Below are positions 27,673 through 29,204 of a DNA stretch of 29,204 nucleotides, in pieces. A model generated the notes under the pieces. It did not search any database and was not told the DNA's origin. It saw nothing but the letters and a program-made list of their open reading frames with translations. Positions within the stretch are counted from its first letter, which is position 1. Each line of letters opens with the position of its first letter. The stretch lies in the NCBI GenBank assembly GCA_032718475.1, contig JAUCBJ010000956.1, positions 1 through 29,204 of the forward strand, given 5' to 3'. This stretch comes from Nemertoderma westbladi. Taxonomy: Eukaryota; Xenacoelomorpha; Nemertodermatida; Nemertodermatidae. A program made the position numbers and the translations under genes.

Positions 27673-27988
27673 TGTGTCAATTTTAACATCAAATAATAAA
27701 ATTCACGGGAATAAATTTAAATTCATATTTTAAATGAATTTCATAAATTGTCATTTTGTACAATTTATAACATTCCCAAAATTCCATTAATTAATAGATC
27801 ATGGGAGCGGAGATTCATCCTATTGAGTGTATTAGAGTGCGAGAATCTCCAACATATAGTCAATAGCCGATAAAATTAATAAAACCATGCATAAAGAGGA
27901 TATTGACAATTAAAGAATTATTATTAAATAGCATCCCAGATCTGTATGCATGAGAATTACCCTAATTCTACCGCTAGCATTCCATAAT

Positions 27989-28002
27989 GTCACCATAGCA
28001 AC
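27989..28002 (+). promoter_or_regulatory. RFX X-box-like site
   Basis: GTCACCATAGCAAC fits the X-box consensus GTNRCC-N(0-3)-RGYAAC at every position with a 2-bp spacer. It lies about 490 bp upstream of the ATG at 28487. RFX factors bind such sites in animals, often at ciliary genes. A chance match is possible. Confidence 0.35.
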
Positions 28003-28302
28003 ACCCACGCTAGAATTAGAAGCAAGTTAAAAGAACAATAGAAAGCTTGTCCCATTGCATAGCATAGAGAATATAGCACACTGTTAGTATCCAAGGATAC
28101 ACAGTAATAACGTGACATTCTGGAAGGCACTGACTAACGGACAAATGGCCTGTATGTGTACAATTGGTGACAGTTGTGTGGAATTTGTGCGTTTGTAGGT
28201 GAATGTTACTGCTAAGGTGTGTTTACAGTAGCTAGTCGCAATTGTGAAAGTAACCCAACTCTCCTATAGAAAGAACCTAAAGTGGATTCAAGCCTTTGGG
28301 AC

Positions 28303-28405
28303 GGACAGTGGAGTGACTTGTGCCGGTTATCGTTGTCGTACTGTTGCTACATGTTGGTGTAAACACCGCGACAACGGTACATCGGCGCTGAGGATCCCAC
28401 TGTCC
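28303..28405 (+). other. 103-nt nested hairpin in the leader of the second gag-like frame
   Basis: The outer arm GGACAGTGG (28303-28311) pairs with CCACTGTCC (28397-28405). An inner arm CGTTGTCG (28331-28338) pairs with CGACAACG (28369-28376). A small stem GGTGT/ACACC lies between. The spacing upstream of a gag-like ATG would suit an RNA packaging or dimerisation structure, but that role is inference. Confidence 0.5.
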
Positions 28406-28486
28406 GGGGGCAAAGAGAGGTAGGCAGCGACGTCCGCTCGCCTAAACATAAACTCATTTCGATATTAACAAACTCAGATAGCAGAT

Positions 28487-28885
28487 ATGACGGAGTTGAT
28501 AGAAGATGATCTTGGTATCAGGGAGCGATATACTCTACCTTTACAAGCATTTGTGGATAGCTTGATACGCGGTGAAACCGATCCAACCATTACGGAGGAC
28601 GATGGTCGTTATATCGAACCGCCGACGTCCCAAGAGCAACTTACGCGTGAATTGGACTATCGAAAATTCACCGCTCGCTATACGCATCGTAATAATATGT
28701 ATATGGACCTCCTAACTACCGGCCATCCTATCGATTTACATGATACGGACGATGTAGACACCGAAAGGGAAATGGTTCTATTTAAATATCATACCCAGCG
28801 GCGTCGTAACGATAAACCGAGAATAGATCACGAAAATTCTATTCGTAACAGACTGGGAAGACGAACCAATATGCCTAGAATCTGA
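28487..28885 (+). CDS. gag-like frame, N-terminal segment, ending at an in-frame TGA
   Basis: ATG 28487 opens a 132-codon frame. Its product is rich in Asp, Glu, Arg and Thr (for example EDDLGIRERYTLPLQAF, later DTDDVDTEREMVLFKYH), and its C-terminus is strongly basic with RNRLGRR. The TGA at 28883-28885 is followed in the same register by 106 further open codons encoding zinc knuckles, so the real frame is longer. Charged N-terminal region, basic linker and zinc knuckles is a nucleocapsid-like order. It is not obviously related to the BEL/Pao gag upstream. I cannot place the family. Confidence 0.5.
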   Translation: MTELIEDDLGIRERYTLPLQAFVDSLIRGETDPTITEDDGRYIEPPTSQEQLTRELDYRKFTARYTHRNNMYMDLLTTGHPIDLHDTDDVDTEREMVLFKYHTQRRRNDKPRIDHENSIRNRLGRRTNMPRI

Positions 28886-29204
28886 GGAGATTCAGCCTAT
28901 CACGCTCGGAACAGCGACAACAATTACATCCTAGAAGGGTATCAAGGTCCACAGTGTCTCACTGCGTACGATTATCGCCATGCCAACTATGTTTCTCGGC
29001 AACGTTGTCGGTTATGCGCATCGAGAGACCATGTTACGCCCATGGACACAAACGTCCGCTGTTCCTATTTCCACGAACAACCGGCGAAGGAAATTTATTG
29101 CACATATTGCAGATTTAATAATTTGCACGTTTTTGCGGTTTGCCCTCAATTTATGACTCAATGTCACCATTGTCAACTAAAGGGACATGCTAGTTTCGAC
29201 TGCC
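28886..29204 (+). CDS. continuation of the second gag-like frame: three CCHC zinc knuckles (cut by window end)
   Basis: The same register as 28487-28885 stays open from the TGA to the last base. Three Cys/His groups are visible. The first is C-X2-C-X4-H-X9-C (CRLCASRDHVTP onward, 29006-29062). The second is C-X2-C-X5-H-X4-C (CTYCRFNNLHVFAVC, 29099-29143). The third is C-X2-C-X4-H-X4-C (CHHCQLKGHASFDC, 29162-29203), a perfect retroviral-type knuckle. The CP-F...C..C...H order is like gag proteins. A weaker resemblance to the Nanos-type double finger was noted. The role is probably RNA binding. The protein continues beyond the window. Confidence 0.6.

Larger units (their letters stand above)
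27673..28486. other. noncoding stretch upstream of the second gag-like frame
   Basis: Contains a stem of GGAGATTC with GAATCTCC (about 27817-27848), an X-box word and a long hairpin, listed separately. No gene is seen. Confidence 0.5.

Noticed and set aside
26855-28486. 3' LTR or polymerase of the BEL/Pao element
   Set aside because: No open frame and no direct repeat of the 5' leader could be found by reading. The 162-bp duplication is local and not LTR-like.

Overview
The window is eukaryotic and almost certainly from an invertebrate animal. It is AT-rich, has GT-AG introns and AATAAA signals, and carries tRNA-derived SINE pieces, hAT and TA-target DNA transposons, a tyrosine-recombinase (Crypton-like) gene and a BEL/Pao gag-protease frame. 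BEL/Pao elements occur in invertebrates and lower vertebrates and are not known from mammals or birds. The species cannot be named from sequence alone. Most of the window is mobile or repetitive DNA.

Region by region. 1-1330 is a 315-bp dimeric satellite. 1527-2373 holds a foldback hairpin and two MITEs. 2957-6111 is a decayed Crypton-like gene with zinc fingers, a 14-residue coding repeat, a tyrosine recombinase core and a conserved C-terminal exon. 6741-7068 is a cluster of TTAGCACT words around a CTCF-like site. 7130-7806 is the best host-gene candidate, the last exon of a multi-pass membrane protein. 7914-12400 is gene-poor, with a SINE head, a 1.25-kb TA-flanked inverted-repeat element and short tandem repeats. 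12419-12945 is a tandem repeat (about 280 bp) whose next copy is split by a very large insertion.

That insertion (12946-21390, 8,445 bp) has 17-bp inverted ends tipped CACTG and a TA target duplication. The adjacent uninterrupted repeat copy shows the empty site. The insertion carries a three-exon gene of unknown function plus further insertions. One hAT (13996-14800) sits upstream of the first exon. A second hAT (15633-19227) sits in the first intron and contains a small TIR element, which contains a third hAT, which contains a fourth foldback element filled with a 12-bp minisatellite. Four of these insertions have perfect 8-bp target duplications, so the order of insertion can be read directly. 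Three of the hATs share one layout: a 12-bp tip starting TAGGG, then an 8-bp palindrome, then arrays whose unit is half of that palindrome plus CGG.

22790-26854 is a BEL/Pao-type gag and aspartic protease frame, split by one in-frame TGA and with no polymerase behind it. 28487-29204 is a second, unrelated-looking gag-like frame with three CCHC zinc knuckles. It is also split by one in-frame TGA and runs off the window end.
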